From Propionispora hippei DSM 15287 (GTDB lineage: Bacteria > Bacillota > Negativicutes > Propionisporales > Propionisporaceae), in contig NZ_FQZD01000033.1 of the NCBI RefSeq assembly GCF_900141835.1, positions 1-41,093 of the forward strand: a stretch of 41,093 bases of DNA, in the 5' to 3' direction. Position numbers and translations under genes: made by a program. Below, piece by piece: positions 25,906 through 36,169 of the stretch (its first letter is position 1; each line of letters begins with the position of its first letter). A model generated the notes under the pieces. That model ran no database searches, was not told the origin of the DNA, and saw only the letters and a list, made by a program, of their open reading frames with translations.

Positions 25906-27405
25906 ATGAATATCTATCAGGCTGTAAACGAGCTGGTAGCCCGTGCGGTGGCCGTGCAGCTCATCACCCGGGAGGATACTGTCTATGCCCGCAACCGAAT
26001 TCTTCATCTGTTAAAAATTGATGATTTTCAGGAAACGGAGGGTACTGACAGCGAAGGGAGCATTCCGGAACTGCTGGATTTTCTTGTCGGTTATGCCTGT
26101 GACCATAAATTAATCGAGGATGTTTTTGACCAGCGGGATATTTTGTCCAGTCAGATTATGGATTGTTTTATTACCCTGCCCTCCGTCATTAATGAGCGGT
26201 TTTATGCTAAGTTTTCCCGCAACCCCCAGGAAGCTACCGATTACTTTTATGCACTCAGCCAATATAGCAATTATATTCAGACCAGGCAGATTGCCCGGAA
26301 TATCAATTATAAAGCGGCGACCGAATATGGGGAATTGGATATTACCATTAATTTGTCCAAGCCGGAAAAGAACCCCAAGGATATTGCCAGGGAAAAACTG
26401 ATGAAGAGTTCGAACTATCCACGCTGCCTGTTATGTGTGGAAAATGAGGGCTACGCAGGACGGGCCGGTCACCCGGCCAGGGCCAATCACCGTCTGATCA
26501 GATTACGGCTTGGCGGTGAGCCCTGGTATTTCCAGTATTCTCCCTATGTATATTACAATGAACATTGTATCGTTCTGGCCGGCGAACACCGGGATATGAA
26601 AATTGACCGGCAGACCATGGAGCGGTTATTGTTGTTTGTTGACTTCATGCCGCACTATTTTGTCGGCTCTAACGCCGATCTGCCGATTGTGGGCGGCTCC
26701 ATTCTGTCCCATGACCATTATCAGGGCGGCCGTTATGAATTTGCCATGGCTAAAGCGGCGGACGAATACCGGTTTATGCTGAGGGACTTTCCCCTGCTGG
26801 AAAGCGCTATTGTAAAATGGCCCATGTCGGTTATCCGTCTGCGTGGCGAGCACATGGCGGATATAGTGAGCGCTGCCGATCATATTCTGGCGAAATGGCG
26901 CGCTTACAGTGATGAGGCTGCTCATATTCGGGCCTATACCCAGGATACTCCCCACAATACTATCACTCCGATTGCCAGAAAAAGAGGGAAAATGTGGGAA
27001 CTTGACCTGGTGCTACGGAATAACCGGACGACCGAAGAGCATCCAATGGGAATTTTTCATCCCCATGAGGATGTGCAGCACATAAAGAAAGAAAACATCG
27101 GCTTAATTGAAGTTATGGGGTTGGCTGTACTGCCGGCCCGGCTGGAGTGGGAACTGAAAGAAGTGGAACATTTTTTGCTGGGGCGGGAGCATCGGGTGGC
27201 GGATTACCATCTTGCCTGGGCTGAAGAACTGGCGCAGCGGTATAAGGGGACAGTGACTCCGGACAATGCCGAAGCCATTGTTCGCCGGGAAGTGGCGGCT
27301 AAATTCTTGCGTGTTTTGGAGGATGCCGGGGTATTCAAACGGAATGAGGCAGGAATGGCGGCGTTCAAGCAATTTATTGCCACCTTGGGAACGGAGGGAT
27401 GCTGA
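25906..27405 (+). CDS. galT: UDP-glucose-hexose-1-phosphate uridylyltransferase, class II
   Basis: This 499-residue protein exchanges UMP between UDP-glucose and galactose-1-phosphate. Its length and sequence are those of the Firmicute class II GalT (GalT_2), not the 350-residue E. coli type. ARANHRLIRLRLGGEPWYFQ, PIVGGSILSHDHYQGGRYEF (active-site His region) and HNTITPIARKRG are seen. GGAGGT precedes the ATG. It follows galE by 23 bp. Confidence 0.94.
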   Translation: MNIYQAVNELVARAVAVQLITREDTVYARNRILHLLKIDDFQETEGTDSEGSIPELLDFLVGYACDHKLIEDVFDQRDILSSQIMDCFITLPSVINERFYAKFSRNPQEATDYFYALSQYSNYIQTRQIARNINYKAATEYGELDITINLSKPEKNPKDIAREKLMKSSNYPRCLLCVENEGYAGRAGHPARANHRLIRLRLGGEPWYFQYSPYVYYNEHCIVLAGEHRDMKIDRQTMERLLLFVDFMPHYFVGSNADLPIVGGSILSHDHYQGGRYEFAMAKAADEYRFMLRDFPLLESAIVKWPMSVIRLRGEHMADIVSAADHILAKWRAYSDEAAHIRAYTQDTPHNTITPIARKRGKMWELDLVLRNNRTTEEHPMGIFHPHEDVQHIKKENIGLIEVMGLAVLPARLEWELKEVEHFLLGREHRVADYHLAWAEELAQRYKGTVTPDNAEAIVRREVAAKFLRVLEDAGVFKRNEAGMAAFKQFIATLGTEGC

Positions 27406-27407
27406 TT

Positions 27408-28457
27408 ATGCAGATCAAGAGAGAGGACTACGGTTTAGTGGACGGCCAAACGGTATATCGCTACCTCCTGAGCAATCGAAACGGAATGAAAATGACCTGC
27501 CTGAACTATGGCTGTGCCATTACCAGCCTCTTCACACCAGACCGGCAGGGAAACTATGAAAACGTTATTCTCGGTTTTGCCGATTTGGCCGGATATCAGG
27601 AGAATGTTCCCTGCTCTGGTGTCGTGGTCGGCCGGGTGGCCGGGCGGATCAGGGAAGCTGCTTTTGAATTGGCAGGAACGACTTATCAGGTGACGGCAAA
27701 TAGCGGTCCTCATCATCTGCATGGCGGTCATCCCGGCTTCAGTCATGTTGTGTGGCAAAGTGAGCCGTTCCTGCAGCAAGACCGCTGCGGCGTTCGTTTT
27801 GCCTATACCAGTCCCGATGGAGAAGCGGGATATCCGGGGACACTTGCCGCTCAGGTGACCTATACCCTGATCGACACCGATGAATTGATCATTGAGTACC
27901 AGGCGCAGTCCGATAAAGATACGCTGTTTGTTCCCACCAATCATATGTATTTTAATTTAAGCGGCGGCCTGAAACGGGATATTTTGCAGCATACGCTGCG
28001 GTTAAATAGCAGCCGTTTCACCGAATTGGACGCTGATTCGCTGCCGACCGGCCGCCTGCTGGAGGTAACAGGCACCGTATTTGATTTTCGTCAGGGACGT
28101 GTATTGGCCGACGGAACTGTGGCGGACCATCCACAAAGCCGGTTGGTGAAGAATGGCTATGACCATGCTTTTGCTTTAGACGGCGGGACTGCGGCTCAAA
28201 TGGAACTCTATGATGCCGCCAGCGGGCGAATTCTGCAGGTACGCACCGACGCCCCCTGTGTGGTAGTGTATACCGGCAATCAACTGTCTGATACGCTTGT
28301 CTTTACGGAAGGCCATTCACGGCGTTACCTGGGAGTTTGTCTGGAAACACAGGGATTTCCCGACGCCATTCATCACCCGCAGTTTCCTTCCGTTGTGCTG
28401 CCGGCCGGACAGTTATTCCGGTCGACGACTACCTATGCCTTCCGCCTTAGCCGGTAA
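27408..28457 (+). CDS. galM: Aldose 1-epimerase (galactose mutarotase)
   Basis: The protein has 349 residues from ATG 27408. ATG 27399 directly touches the ACGGAGGG ribosome site, so the second ATG is better spaced. It converts beta- to alpha-galactose for galK. GRVAGRIREAAFEL, SGPHHLHGGHPGFS and TNHMYFNLSGG hold the catalytic His residues, and the C-terminal ETQGFPDAIHHPQFPS block carries the catalytic Glu. It begins within a few bases of the galT stop. Confidence 0.93.
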   Translation: MQIKREDYGLVDGQTVYRYLLSNRNGMKMTCLNYGCAITSLFTPDRQGNYENVILGFADLAGYQENVPCSGVVVGRVAGRIREAAFELAGTTYQVTANSGPHHLHGGHPGFSHVVWQSEPFLQQDRCGVRFAYTSPDGEAGYPGTLAAQVTYTLIDTDELIIEYQAQSDKDTLFVPTNHMYFNLSGGLKRDILQHTLRLNSSRFTELDADSLPTGRLLEVTGTVFDFRQGRVLADGTVADHPQSRLVKNGYDHAFALDGGTAAQMELYDAASGRILQVRTDAPCVVVYTGNQLSDTLVFTEGHSRRYLGVCLETQGFPDAIHHPQFPSVVLPAGQLFRSTTTYAFRLSR

Positions 28458-28515
28458 TCGCGCCGGGCGTATTAATTTGCCGGAAAGAGAGAAAGTCAGC
28501 CGGAACAGCGACTGA

Positions 28516-29523
<1,008 letters not shown>

Positions 29524-29580
29524 TAAACAAATAAAACTGGCTTGCGGGCAGGAATGCCGCAAGCCAGTTTTATTTGTTTA
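29524..29580. terminator. Bidirectional terminator between galR and the PAS kinase
   Basis: A perfect 24-bp stem (29524-29547 with 29557-29580) with a 9-nt loop. AT-rich ends supply U tracts on both strands. It fills the whole gap between the convergent stop codons. Confidence 0.95.
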
Positions 29581-31353
29581 TCACTCCAGCACCGGAAAGG
29601 AAATGAAAAAGGTGGTGCCGTCAGGCGTGCTGTGAATATCAATCGAGGCACGGTGCTTTTCGGCAATGTGATAGCAAACCGACAAGCCTAATCCGGTTCC
29701 CTCTTCTTTGGTAGTAAGGAAGGGGGTGCCCAGATTATCCAGCACATACGGATCGATACCGGTTCCCTGGTCTTGAATGGATAGCAGGGCCCTTGCGTCA
29801 ACGGTATATGTCCGGATGGTCAGGCTGCCTTTGACCGCCATAGCCTCCAGGCCGTTTTTTACCAGGTTTAAGAGCAATTGGCGTATTTCTTTTTCGTTGC
29901 AAAGAATGTCGGGTACCGGCTCGGTGATAATTTCTAAATCGTGCCCCGACTGCAATGCGTCGGTTTGCAGCAAGGGCTGCAAACTATGAAGTATTTGATT
30001 CAGATTGCCGCGCTGCAGCGTGAATGTCGGAGCCTTGGCCAACGATAAGTATTCCGTAATAATCTGATTGGCCCGGTCCAGTTCAGAAATCATAGTGGCA
30101 AGCTGATCATGATACTGGCGGAAATAATCCTTGCCGTGAAACATTTGCAGATAACCCCGGACGGTAGTCAGGGGATTGCGTACTTCGTGACCGATACTGG
30201 CGGCCATTTTACCAATAATATTGAGGATGTCCAGCCGGGCGACCTGAAACTTCAGCTCTTTGATTTCCGTTATATCGGTAAACGTTGTTAGAGCGCATTT
30301 GTGAAGGCCTAAGGTAATGATTTCGGCTGAAATTAAGACGGTAAACGTCCTGGCTTCTTTTGTGGTAATTTGCAGTTGATAGTTATGGATCTTTTTGCCT
30401 GCTTCCAGGCTTGTTTGCAGATAGACGGCTTTTTTTTTGTCATACCGCAGGCCGATGTCGTGAGGCTGTTTGCCGATAATTTCGCCGTAAGGCAGATTGA
30501 CTGTTTTTATAAAACTTTCATTTACGTCAATAAAATTCCGGTTGGTTAAGGAGATAATCGCCATCATACTGGGGTTTTTGCGAAAGGCCTTGCAGAATCT
30601 TTCCTCCAACTGTTTTTCCTTCGTTGTCTCATGGATAATAATTAGCAGGCTTGTTACCGTCTGATTATCCCCGTATTCCGGGCAAATTTTAAAATGAAAA
30701 TAGCGGATAATTCCGCGGCTGTCACGGTAACGACCTTCCAAAGTGGTTGCTTTACCGGTATGAAAGATATCCAGCAACTGGTCCCGGCCGGACTCGTAAT
30801 TTTCAAAATGAGAATGAAGTTCTGACCAGGTTTTTCCTAAAAGCTCGTCTACCGGTGTCTGGGCAAGGGGACGATTCAAATAAATCAGACGGAGTTCACG
30901 GTTCAAACGGGCAACGACATAAGGACAGCTCTCAACCAGTGTCTGATAGTTTTGTCTGCAATGTTGCAGTTGATCTTCCAACTGTTTTTGCTCAGCTATT
31001 TTGCGGAGCCGAATCATAACCGGAGCGGGAGTGCCGGCGTCAGGCAGGGACTCACAATGTATTTCACAGGGAATGAGGGCACCGTTCTTGTGGCTGAGAA
31101 GGCATTCTCCCTGAAAGGACCCGTCCTGATCCCGTTGAGTAAGAACGGCAAGCAAGGAAGCATGAAAGTCGGCAGCCGGTGAACCGGCTGCTAGCCAGGA
31201 TAATTCCTCCTGGGTGTAACCGAGTAAAGCGTAAATGGCCGGATTTGCATCCATAAGTTGTCCGGTGGGAGACATTAGCAGAACGCCGTCCGGATAACGG
31301 TCAAATAACAATTTATAAAGCGGAATAGGAGTGAATTGGCTCTCTGGCTTCAT
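29581..31353 (-). CDS. Cytosolic three-PAS sensor histidine kinase
   Basis: This 590-residue protein has no membrane segment. PAS domains lie at about 12-120 (FDRYPDGVLLMSPTGQLMDA), 135-245 and 252-365 (FRKNPSMMAIISLTNRNFID). HisKA has H389 (ASIGHEVRNPLTTVRGYLQM). HATPase_c has EIRQLLLNLVKNGLEAM, IQDQGTGI and EEGTGLGLSVCY. This layout and the GHEVRNPLT box are like Bacillus KinA/KinE-type sporulation kinases. No response regulator is adjacent, so an orphan kinase acting on Spo0A or Spo0F is likely, by inference. AGAGGTGA precedes the ATG. Confidence 0.88.
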   Translation of the reverse strand: MKPESQFTPIPLYKLLFDRYPDGVLLMSPTGQLMDANPAIYALLGYTQEELSWLAAGSPAADFHASLLAVLTQRDQDGSFQGECLLSHKNGALIPCEIHCESLPDAGTPAPVMIRLRKIAEQKQLEDQLQHCRQNYQTLVESCPYVVARLNRELRLIYLNRPLAQTPVDELLGKTWSELHSHFENYESGRDQLLDIFHTGKATTLEGRYRDSRGIIRYFHFKICPEYGDNQTVTSLLIIIHETTKEKQLEERFCKAFRKNPSMMAIISLTNRNFIDVNESFIKTVNLPYGEIIGKQPHDIGLRYDKKKAVYLQTSLEAGKKIHNYQLQITTKEARTFTVLISAEIITLGLHKCALTTFTDITEIKELKFQVARLDILNIIGKMAASIGHEVRNPLTTVRGYLQMFHGKDYFRQYHDQLATMISELDRANQIITEYLSLAKAPTFTLQRGNLNQILHSLQPLLQTDALQSGHDLEIITEPVPDILCNEKEIRQLLLNLVKNGLEAMAVKGSLTIRTYTVDARALLSIQDQGTGIDPYVLDNLGTPFLTTKEEGTGLGLSVCYHIAEKHRASIDIHSTPDGTTFFISFPVLE

Positions 31354-31683
31354 GCTGTATTGTCACCTCTTGTCAGAATCAAAAGCAATTATGGTAACCA
31401 CTTCGTGGTCCTTTTTCAGATATCCTTTGTTACTCAGGAAAATGCTGCTGCCTGAGGCTATAAAAAAATTACTTTACTCAGCAAGATTAATTTTACAAAA
31501 ATGGAATTTTTTAATGTATAAGTTAAAATTAAACAAGGAAAAAAATGTATTTTGACGAAATTCTATTGGTAAAGCTTGGGCAAGGTAGAATACTGTCGTA
31601 TTATAAGGTTTTGTGAAAAATCGACAGAAGAAAACTGCTCATATGACAAAAAAGTGATATGTGAGATGAGGAGGGTTGGAGGT
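31354..31683. other. AT-rich divergent intergenic region with possible Spo0A boxes
   Basis: This region lies between the PAS kinase and the small gene. TGACGAA at 31553-31559 fits the 0A-box TGNCGAA. ATCGACA at 31620-31626 fits its complement with one mismatch. No clear sigma-A promoter was assigned. Confidence 0.35.
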
Positions 31684-31863
31684 ATGGGCAAATTTTCTCA
31701 GGAAGTAATTGACGAAATACAGTGTATTTGTGATCAAATAAATTCCGAGGATATTCCCACAGGGGAGAAACAACAATTATACCAACGGCTGGAGTTGATT
31801 TATGAGCAATATTTTGATGAAATAAAGAGAAATATGGCTGCCGCTTTAAAAAAACAGCTTTGA
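31684..31863 (+). CDS. Small acidic protein of unknown function (59 residues)
   Basis: MGKFSQEVIDEIQCICDQIN begins the protein, and YEQYFDEIKRNMAAALKKQL ends it. It is predicted to be mostly alpha-helical, with a basic end and two Cys at 14 and 16. ATG 31684 is chosen because AGGAGGG lies 8 nt upstream. An upstream ATG at 31576 would give 95 residues but has no good ribosome site, and the extra part has low-quality composition. I do not recognise the family. Possible 0A boxes upstream suggest a sporulation link. Confidence 0.55.
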   Translation: MGKFSQEVIDEIQCICDQINSEDIPTGEKQQLYQRLELIYEQYFDEIKRNMAAALKKQL

Positions 31864-31917
31864 TCCCAGGACACCGCATAATAATAGCAGTGGTGTTAGG
31901 CAATAGTTAAAATTCAG

Positions 31918-32418
31918 TTACGCAGAAAAAGAAAACATACTGTTTAGTAAAGTACGGCCGGTTGAGGTTTTGAAATACTTATGGTAAATACTTTCGATTT
32001 GTGGCTTGGTCAGGCGATCTTCCTCAATATTTACCAGGAAGTCCGCTTCAATCAATATCTGGAAATCCTGGCCGTCAATCGCGGAATAGGTATGATGATG
32101 GCCGATTAAATAAGCAATTCTTTTCCAAACGGGCTGAGGCAGCTTGAGGTCAGCCAACAGCTCGCCGGCTACGGCAGGGCCTTCTTTTTCCTGATATGGC
32201 CCGGCGCTGGAGTTATATTTGGCCTCGCTGACTTTGATGCCGATATCGTGCATTATCGCCGACAGCTCTACAATCTCCAGGGAAGGAGCAGGCAGCCCTT
32301 CGTTTTCGGCAATGCACTTGGCAAAGCCGTAAACCTTTAAAGCGTGATTGATTCGCCTGGTATCTCCGTCAAAATAGGTAATCATTTTTTGGATAGCGAT
32401 GCCTGTGTACTGCGCCAT
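31918..32418 (-). CDS. HD-domain phosphohydrolase
   Basis: This 166-residue protein has metal ligands of the HD superfamily in INHALKVYGFAKCIAENEGL (His), LSAIMHDIGIKVSE (HD) and YLIGHHHTYSAIDGQDFQIL (His-His), then EADFLVNI (Asp). It resembles small stand-alone HD hydrolases; the substrate is unknown, perhaps a nucleotide. AGGAGGAAG precedes the ATG. It diverges from the HemAT-type gene. Confidence 0.8.
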   Translation of the reverse strand: MAQYTGIAIQKMITYFDGDTRRINHALKVYGFAKCIAENEGLPAPSLEIVELSAIMHDIGIKVSEAKYNSSAGPYQEKEGPAVAGELLADLKLPQPVWKRIAYLIGHHHTYSAIDGQDFQILIEADFLVNIEEDRLTKPQIESIYHKYFKTSTGRTLLNSMFSFSA

Positions 32419-32710
32419 ATAACATCTTCCTCCTGTCTATTGAGTTGGGGCTAATGCATATTCTTTCTTTATTATGACATAGATAACAGGATTTGTCATA
32501 ATTCTGGCGAATATTGTCCGTTAGAGTAATTTTTTGTTGGTTTCATTTTCCGGTCTGACAACGGTTGACAGCGATACAGATTACTTTTATCGGCTAGCAA
32601 CCTTTCTTTATGCGGAGTTTTATAAAACCGCCGGAGAAGAACAGGCAGCAGAGCAGTCGGAAAATATACCGTCAATTATTTAGTACAACATAAAACTAGG
32701 AGGAGTCAGC
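32419..32710. other. Divergent intergenic region before the globin-coupled receptor
   Basis: It holds an ATGACA/TGTCAT inverted repeat (about 32475-32500). TTGACA near 32563 is followed after 17 nt by TATCGG, a weak promoter for the chemoreceptor. No gene was seen. Confidence 0.35.
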
Positions 32711-33997
32711 ATGTTCGGTAAAAGCAAATCGTTTGCACAGCCGTCGGCAGGAGTGATTCAGGTAGCTGTAAAGGTAGAAAAAGCTTTTTTAGGGCTGAAT
32801 CAGGAAACAATCGGATATTTGCAATGTTTACAGCCCATTGTGGACAAGCATGGTGATGTGATTACCACCAATTTTTATGCCCGTTTAACCCAGGTGCCGG
32901 AAGTGGAACAGTTTATCAGGCAGCATTCCAGCGTGGCTCAGTTAAAGAAAACTTTCCGTGAGTTTTTAAATGTTCTTTGCCGGACTACTTTGGATGAAGC
33001 AGTCCTGGCGCATGTGGAGCAGGTCGGCCATATTCACAACCGGATTAAATTGCCGGCCAAATGGTTTGTCCTGGCCATGGGCGCCCTGAAGCTGGAGTTG
33101 TTTCCGTATATTTTCCAGGAATACGGTTCAGATTTGGCCTATGTGCAAAAGGTGATTGCGGCAACCGAACAAATGATTCAGCTGGTAGAAGCGCATACCA
33201 ATCAGGCCTTCATTGACGCTTTGCTCAAAGAAGTAGATCGTAAGGATGCGCTGGAACTGGTCATGCGGGAGCAAGCGGCTCTGGTGGCGCAGGTCCAGGA
33301 ATCCAGTCAGACCCTAGCGGCAACCGCCCAGGAAACTTCAGCCTCGGCTTCCCAGATGGCCCATGCCGCCGAAAGTATCAAGGATGCTTCCACTGCAGCC
33401 AAGCAAGAGGCCGAAGTGGCTAAAGGCACAGCCGCTGAGGGCGAAGAGGCGACGACGCAGATGCTCCGCCAGGTGGCAGCTATGATTAGGACCAACCAGG
33501 AAACACAGGTGCGGGTTAATTCCTTGGAAACAACGTCCGATTCGGTAGCCCGGATCGTGGAAACCATTACCGGTATTGCCAGCCAGACTAACTTGCTGGC
33601 GCTAAACGCTGCCATTGAAGCGGCACGGGCCGGGGAGGCCGGCCGGGGCTTTGCCGTTGTGGCCGACGAGGTTCGTAAGCTGGCGGAGCAAAGCCGGACT
33701 GCCGCCAATGAGATTGTTGAGCTGATCAAGGATAATACCGCCTCAACCAAAGAGGTTGTCGGTGGTATGAATGAGCAGGCGGCCGTACTTGACACGGTTA
33801 GTAAGGCAGTAGAGGAGACTTCTTCCCGTATGTCCATGATCATGGCTGCTATCGAAAGTAATTTTGAGCATATGGATCATATCTCTGAATCCGTGACCAG
33901 TCTGGCCGTCACTTCACAGGAAATTGAACGGGCATCCAATGAAGTGGCCCGTTCGGCAACCGAGCTGACTGCCATGGTAGAAAACAATCAGTCCTGA
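32711..33997 (+). CDS. Globin-coupled chemoreceptor (HemAT type)
   Basis: This 428-residue soluble receptor has a globin-fold sensor at residues 15-170. H109 in [13 protein letters not shown] aligns with the proximal haem His of B. subtilis HemAT (the H-x-x-I...W pattern). Residues about 190-425 are the coiled-coil MCP signalling domain with the conserved tip [20 protein letters not shown] and [20 protein letters not shown]. It should bind haem and O2 (or NO or CO) and control CheA. No transmembrane segment is present. AGGAGGAG precedes the ATG. In an anaerobe it probably mediates oxygen avoidance. Confidence 0.9.
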   Translation: MFGKSKSFAQPSAGVIQVAVKVEKAFLGLNQETIGYLQCLQPIVDKHGDVITTNFYARLTQVPEVEQFIRQHSSVAQLKKTFREFLNVLCRTTLDEAVLAHVEQVGHIHNRIKLPAKWFVLAMGALKLELFPYIFQEYGSDLAYVQKVIAATEQMIQLVEAHTNQAFIDALLKEVDRKDALELVMREQAALVAQVQESSQTLAATAQETSASASQMAHAAESIKDASTAAKQEAEVAKGTAAEGEEATTQMLRQVAAMIRTNQETQVRVNSLETTSDSVARIVETITGIASQTNLLALNAAIEAARAGEAGRGFAVVADEVRKLAEQSRTAANEIVELIKDNTASTKEVVGGMNEQAAVLDTVSKAVEETSSRMSMIMAAIESNFEHMDHISESVTSLAVTSQEIERASNEVARSATELTAMVENNQS

Positions 33998-34119
33998 TAA
34001 GTAGTGAGACGGTGGTAGAAAAGCGCTTCGAATAAGGAAACGGATTGCATAGGTTTTTTCGGTAAGCGGTCTGAGCTCACTTTGTCAAAGCGAGAACAGC
34101 CCGGACCGGTTATTGTCTG

Positions 34120-34151
34120 AAAGACTTGGCATACATGCCGGGTCTTTTGTT
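34120..34151 (+). terminator. Terminator downstream of the HemAT-type gene
   Basis: AAAGACTTGGCAT (34120-34132) pairs with ATGCCGGGTCTTT (34135-34147), followed by TGTTGTT. It is 120 nt beyond the stop codon. Confidence 0.75.
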
Positions 34152-34191
34152 GTTAAGTGGAACAATTTCCTGCGCAGGGGATGACTGTTAA

Positions 34192-34341
34192 TTTGCCGGA
34201 CAATTTCTTAACCGGAAAAAGGAATATGTCGATTATGTGAAGAACCTAACAAGTGAATTGACTAAGTGCAATATCAAGACAATGGCAAGTGCTCCGCCAT
34301 CTGTGAAAGTGCAAATTGATTTTGTGGAGATTTTTTCATAA
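34192..34341 (+). pseudogene. Possible gene remnant without a start codon
   Basis: An open frame of about 49 residues follows a stop at 34189 and ends at TAA 34339. It reads QFLNRKKEYVDYVKNLTSEL and then TKCNIKTMASAPPSVKVQID. The composition looks protein-like, but there is no ATG and no ribosome site. It could be the tail of a decayed gene. I do not recognise it. Confidence 0.25.
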
Positions 34342-34467
34342 GACAAGGTGCGGTGCGCCTGTCGGAATGGGCAGGTCAACAAAACCGAAGCCCTGCGGAA
34401 AAAGATCTGTAAAGTTATTGTAATCTTAGAGTTGGTGGTCCACGCGCATGGCTAAGGAGGTTACCCT

Positions 34468-36060
34468 ATGGGAGAACAGAAAGAGAAGACTCAAGGACTG
34501 AATGCGGCCGAACAGGCCAAACTGGAGAAAGACGGACTTGATGTGGTGCAGGATATCGCCCGTTTTGCCGAACAAGGTGTGACTGCCCTGACACCCGGTG
34601 ATATAGAACGCCTGAAATGGGTCGGCCTTTATTTGCAGCGTCCCAAAGAAGACGGTAATTTTATGCTGCGGATTAAACTGCCGGGCGGTTTGCTGACGGC
34701 TGCACAGGCCAGGGTCATCGCGGAGCTTTCCCGGGATTACGGCAAAAACAGTCTGGATATAACGACCAGACATTCGCTGCAATTTCACTGGATCCGGCTG
34801 GAAAGGCTGCCGGATATTTTTGAGAGACTGACTCAGGCAGGCTTGACCACACTGCAGGCGGCCGGCGACTGTCCCCGCGGTATTGTCGTCAATCCTTTGG
34901 CCGGTATTGACGCTGAGGAATGTCTGGATGCGGCTCCCTGGGGAGAGGCCTTGTACCAATTTTTCCAAAACAACCGGGATTTTTCCAATTTGCCGCGCAA
35001 ATTTAAAATTGCCATTACCGGTGCGCCCCACAACTCCATTCAGGCCGAACTGAATGATATTTCTTTCGTGCCTGCCGAAAAGCGGGAAACTGGAAAAATT
35101 CTGTATGGTTTTCATGTATTGGTGGGGGGCGGCTTGTCCAGCCAGCCACAGTTGGCAACCGAACTGGATTTGTTTGTCCTGCCGGAGCAGGTGGTCGCCG
35201 TGGCGGCGGCTGTTGCCGCTATCTTCCGTGATCATGGTTACCGGGAAAAGCGAAATCATGCCAGGCTGAAATTCTTGCTCAATGACTGGGGCGTGGAAAA
35301 ATTTACCCAAGAGCTGCTGAGCCGTACCGGTTCGCTGCTGTCGGGCGGCAAGAGAATTGCCGAAACCTGGAATGGGGGTAAGTTTTTTGGCATCCATCCC
35401 CAGAAACAGGCAGGTTTTTACTATCTGGGCCTGGCCATTCCCTGCGGCCGTTTAACAGCGGATAAACTGCAGGAGCTGGCCGGTCTGGCGGAGCGCTACG
35501 GCGATGGAACTCTGCGGACAACCAATTCGCAGGATATCCTCATTCCAGGAATAGCAGAAACGGTTTTGCCGTCGCTCAAGCAGGAACCCTTGGTGAAAGA
35601 CCAGCATAAACTGCAGGGAACGATGACGGTGCAGGCGATTACCTGCACCGGTAAGGAATTTTGTCCTTTTGCCATTATTGAGACCAAAGCTTTTGCTGCC
35701 GGCTTACTGGCACAGCTGGATGAAGCGTTTCCGGAAAAACTGCCGCTGCGCATTCATGTAAGCGGCTGTGTCCATGCCTGCGCCCAGCCGCAGATTGCCG
35801 ATATCGGGCTGCAGGGTACGATGGTCATGAGTGATGGGGTAGCCAAAGAGGCGGCGGAAGTCTGGCTCGGCGGAACTTTAGATCAGCAGGGGGAGCTGGG
35901 AAGGAAAATAGCGGGCAAGGTTCCTGTGGATCAAGCGGCTGCTACGCTGACTCACCTGCTTTCCCTGTACCGGGATGAGCGGTTGCCGGAAGAACCGTTT
36001 GGACAGTTTGTAAAGCGGACCGGATTGTTGGATAAAGCGGTAAATGAATGGAGTAAGTAA
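34468..36060 (+). CDS. Sirohaem/[4Fe-4S] nitrite or sulfite reductase
   Basis: This 530-residue protein has two ferredoxin-like half domains (LRIKLPGGLLTAAQARVIAE and FYYLGLAIPCGRLTADKLQE) and two sirohaem domains. The cluster ligands are CTGKEFC (C-x5-C) and SGCVHACAQ (C-x3-C). Length and order match ferredoxin-dependent NirA/Sir enzymes that reduce nitrite to ammonium or sulfite to sulfide. The usual SGCPNSC is SGCVHAC here, which keeps the Cys but changes the loop. AAGGAGG lies 8 nt before the ATG. No nitrate or sulfate genes lie nearby, so the substrate is undecided. It is monocistronic. Confidence 0.85.
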   Translation: MGEQKEKTQGLNAAEQAKLEKDGLDVVQDIARFAEQGVTALTPGDIERLKWVGLYLQRPKEDGNFMLRIKLPGGLLTAAQARVIAELSRDYGKNSLDITTRHSLQFHWIRLERLPDIFERLTQAGLTTLQAAGDCPRGIVVNPLAGIDAEECLDAAPWGEALYQFFQNNRDFSNLPRKFKIAITGAPHNSIQAELNDISFVPAEKRETGKILYGFHVLVGGGLSSQPQLATELDLFVLPEQVVAVAAAVAAIFRDHGYREKRNHARLKFLLNDWGVEKFTQELLSRTGSLLSGGKRIAETWNGGKFFGIHPQKQAGFYYLGLAIPCGRLTADKLQELAGLAERYGDGTLRTTNSQDILIPGIAETVLPSLKQEPLVKDQHKLQGTMTVQAITCTGKEFCPFAIIETKAFAAGLLAQLDEAFPEKLPLRIHVSGCVHACAQPQIADIGLQGTMVMSDGVAKEAAEVWLGGTLDQQGELGRKIAGKVPVDQAAATLTHLLSLYRDERLPEEPFGQFVKRTGLLDKAVNEWSK

Positions 36061-36080
36061 GGCCGACACGAATAATTAAG

Positions 36081-36122
36081 AAAACACACAGACATGGCGA
36101 CAGCCCATCCCTGTGTGTTTTT
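36081..36122 (+). terminator. Terminator of the nitrite/sulfite reductase gene
   Basis: AAAACACACAG (36081-36091) pairs with CTGTGTGTTTT (36111-36121), and the run ends in T. Confidence 0.85.
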
Positions 36123-36169
36123 AACTTAGATTCTCGATAGTTATTTGCAGTATTTTAAGAAGGGATTTT

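Larger units (their letters stand above)
33998..34467. other. Intergenic region with a terminator and an open-frame remnant
   Basis: It contains the terminator at 34120-34151 and an open frame without a start codon at 34192-34341 (listed separately). The last 120 bases have no recognisable feature except the ribosome site of the next gene. Confidence 0.5.

Noticed and set aside
34426..35397. 323-codon minus-strand open frame opposite the sirohaem reductase
   Set aside because: It overlaps a gene with full family motifs and cluster Cys, and its own translation shows no recognisable domain.
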